A stretch of 15,413 nucleotides of DNA from Anaerolineales bacterium (lineage in GTDB: Bacteria; Chloroflexota; Anaerolineae; Anaerolineales; DRMV01). The notes under the pieces were generated by a model. It did not search any database, was not told the origin of the DNA, and worked only from the letters and a program-made list of their open reading frames with translations. Position 1 is the stretch's first letter. The number at the start of each line of letters is the position of its first letter. The stretch is from positions 1 through 15,413 of the forward strand of contig WGAK01000173.1 in the NCBI GenBank assembly GCA_015494815.1, written 5' to 3'. This document shows, piece after piece, positions 14,572-15,413 of the stretch. The position numbers and the translations under genes were made by a program.

Positions 14572-15413
14572 GTGAGATTTTTGGAAGTACTAAAGTATCT
14601 TGGCGGTAAAACAATCGTCCAAAACATCGCGGGAGAATTCGCCGACCTACCTTTGCTTGCCCAGCAAGTGAAAAGCGGGGCAATCATTGTTCAACGCAAG
14701 TCTACGGAGATGGTCATAGCCTTTCGGGATAGAGCCTTAGCCCTCTCTATTGAGGTAACTGATACCGGAATAACACCTTTAGAGTTTAGGGAGTGGACAA
14801 CCATCCCCATTGGTCCAAATGACCAAGTAACCCTATTGGAAATCCCACTATCGCTTGTTTATTCACTGATAGACGCACCGCCTGAGGAAGATATTTCTAG
14901 TCTCGTCGCCTCTCAAATTCCTCTAGCTCTCGCCGTCCAATTGATTGAGCGTAGGGCCAAAAGCGGGACATACCAGTTCATCGCCGAGGACGGCACTCTC
15001 TTATTGCAAATTGACGAAAATGGACAAAAGGCAGTTTGGGTGGGTCAGCCTGGCATTATAGTGGATCAGGAAGCCATCGACTTGTCAATCAGTACTTACG
15101 GTAATCGTGCTACCGTCGTAAGTAAAATTTCTGTGCAACCTGATGAAAGCGAGATGGCACGAGCTCAATCACTTCTCGATTTGGCACAGACGGTCTGGGG
15201 TGAGGAGCAGGATGCCAACAAGGCGTTAGAATTAATTCAACAGGCTGCCCAAATATTACCTGTCGATGCCCACAAACTTGCAGCTGAAATTTACCGATCT
15301 GACGGCCAATATGCCAAAGCCATAGAGGAACTTGAAATCTTAATACGCCAAGAGATGGCGACTGAGGAAATATTTGGGCAGATCGCTCGTCTTTATGACG
15401 AACAGGATAGGAT
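14572..15413 (+). CDS. Uncharacterised protein with C-terminal TPR-like repeats (3' end outside window)
   Basis: I do not recognise the family. The frame is open for 280 codons from GTG 14572 to the window edge. AGGAG (14560-14564) lies 7 nt before the GTG, and an in-frame stop at 14551 leaves no better start. Residues 1-200 form an unknown, probably beta-rich region with no signal peptide or membrane helix. Residues 214-280 look like TPR or similar helical repeats: KALELIQQAAQILPVDA, then KLAAEIYRSDGQYAKAIEELE, then a third repeat beginning. Two similar segments, IPLSLVYSLID (91-101) and IPLALAVQLIE (116-126), hint at an internal duplication. The gene is much AT-richer than the rest of the window and uses TTA, ATA, CTA and AGA codons that are rare upstream, so it was probably acquired or belongs to an accessory region. 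The TPR-like part suggests a protein-binding or scaffold role, no more. Confidence 0.8.
   Translation, partial: MRFLEVLKYLGGKTIVQNIAGEFADLPLLAQQVKSGAIIVQRKSTEMVIAFRDRALALSIEVTDTGITPLEFREWTTIPIGPNDQVTLLEIPLSLVYSLIDAPPEEDISSLVASQIPLALAVQLIERRAKSGTYQFIAEDGTLLLQIDENGQKAVWVGQPGIIVDQEAIDLSISTYGNRATVVSKISVQPDESEMARAQSLLDLAQTVWGEEQDANKALELIQQAAQILPVDAHKLAAEIYRSDGQYAKAIEELEILIRQEMATEEIFGQIARLYDEQDR

Noticed and set aside
14572..15413. An iscB gene directly after the omegaRNA-like sequence
   Set aside because: The translated product shows no PLMP start, RuvC or HNH motif; it is a different protein with TPR-like repeats.

Overview
The window is a GC-rich chromosomal segment that turns AT-richer after about 14160. 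Gene content suggests a member of the Chloroflexota, perhaps an Anaerolineae-like lineage; this is an inference from a LysY-type reductase, a long eukaryote-like formate-THF ligase, a DUF711 protein, heptad repeats and a probable HEARO RNA. No rRNA or other phylogenetic marker is present to prove it.

Layout. 1-2230 (+): the 3' part of mutL, then an ArgC/LysY reductase for lysine or arginine synthesis. 2249-2288: a 17-bp perfect palindrome separating the convergent gene pair. 2312-5588 (-): a DUF711 gene of unknown function, then fhs (formate-tetrahydrofolate ligase), which has its own -10 box and a leader stem that includes the start codon. 5589-5712: a divergent promoter region. 5713-6855 (+): a Bcp-type peroxiredoxin and a TetR-family regulator. 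7021-13956 (+): a fatty-acid degradation cluster consisting of a long-chain acyl-CoA synthetase, a FadN-type hydroxyacyl-CoA dehydrogenase/enoyl-CoA hydratase fusion, a thiolase and an acyl-CoA dehydrogenase. Together these cover fatty-acid activation and all four beta-oxidation steps. An extended -10 promoter with an adjoining inverted repeat precedes the cluster and is a natural target for the TetR protein. A G-free array of ten heptads lies between the thiolase and the acyl-CoA dehydrogenase.

13957-14571 holds no convincing protein gene. It starts with two strong hairpins behind the beta-oxidation cluster, then shows a near-perfect sigma-70 promoter (14189-14217), then a highly structured RNA (about 14319-14515). 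This RNA resembles the HEARO/omegaRNA family, the guide RNAs of IscB nucleases, but no iscB follows. Instead an AT-richer gene of unknown function with TPR-like repeats starts at GTG 14572 and runs off the window. The orphan omegaRNA-like locus in the leader of an unknown gene is the most interesting part of the window.

Motif positions, spacings and stems were read by eye. Family assignments and comparisons with known proteins or RNAs are from memory, not from searches.
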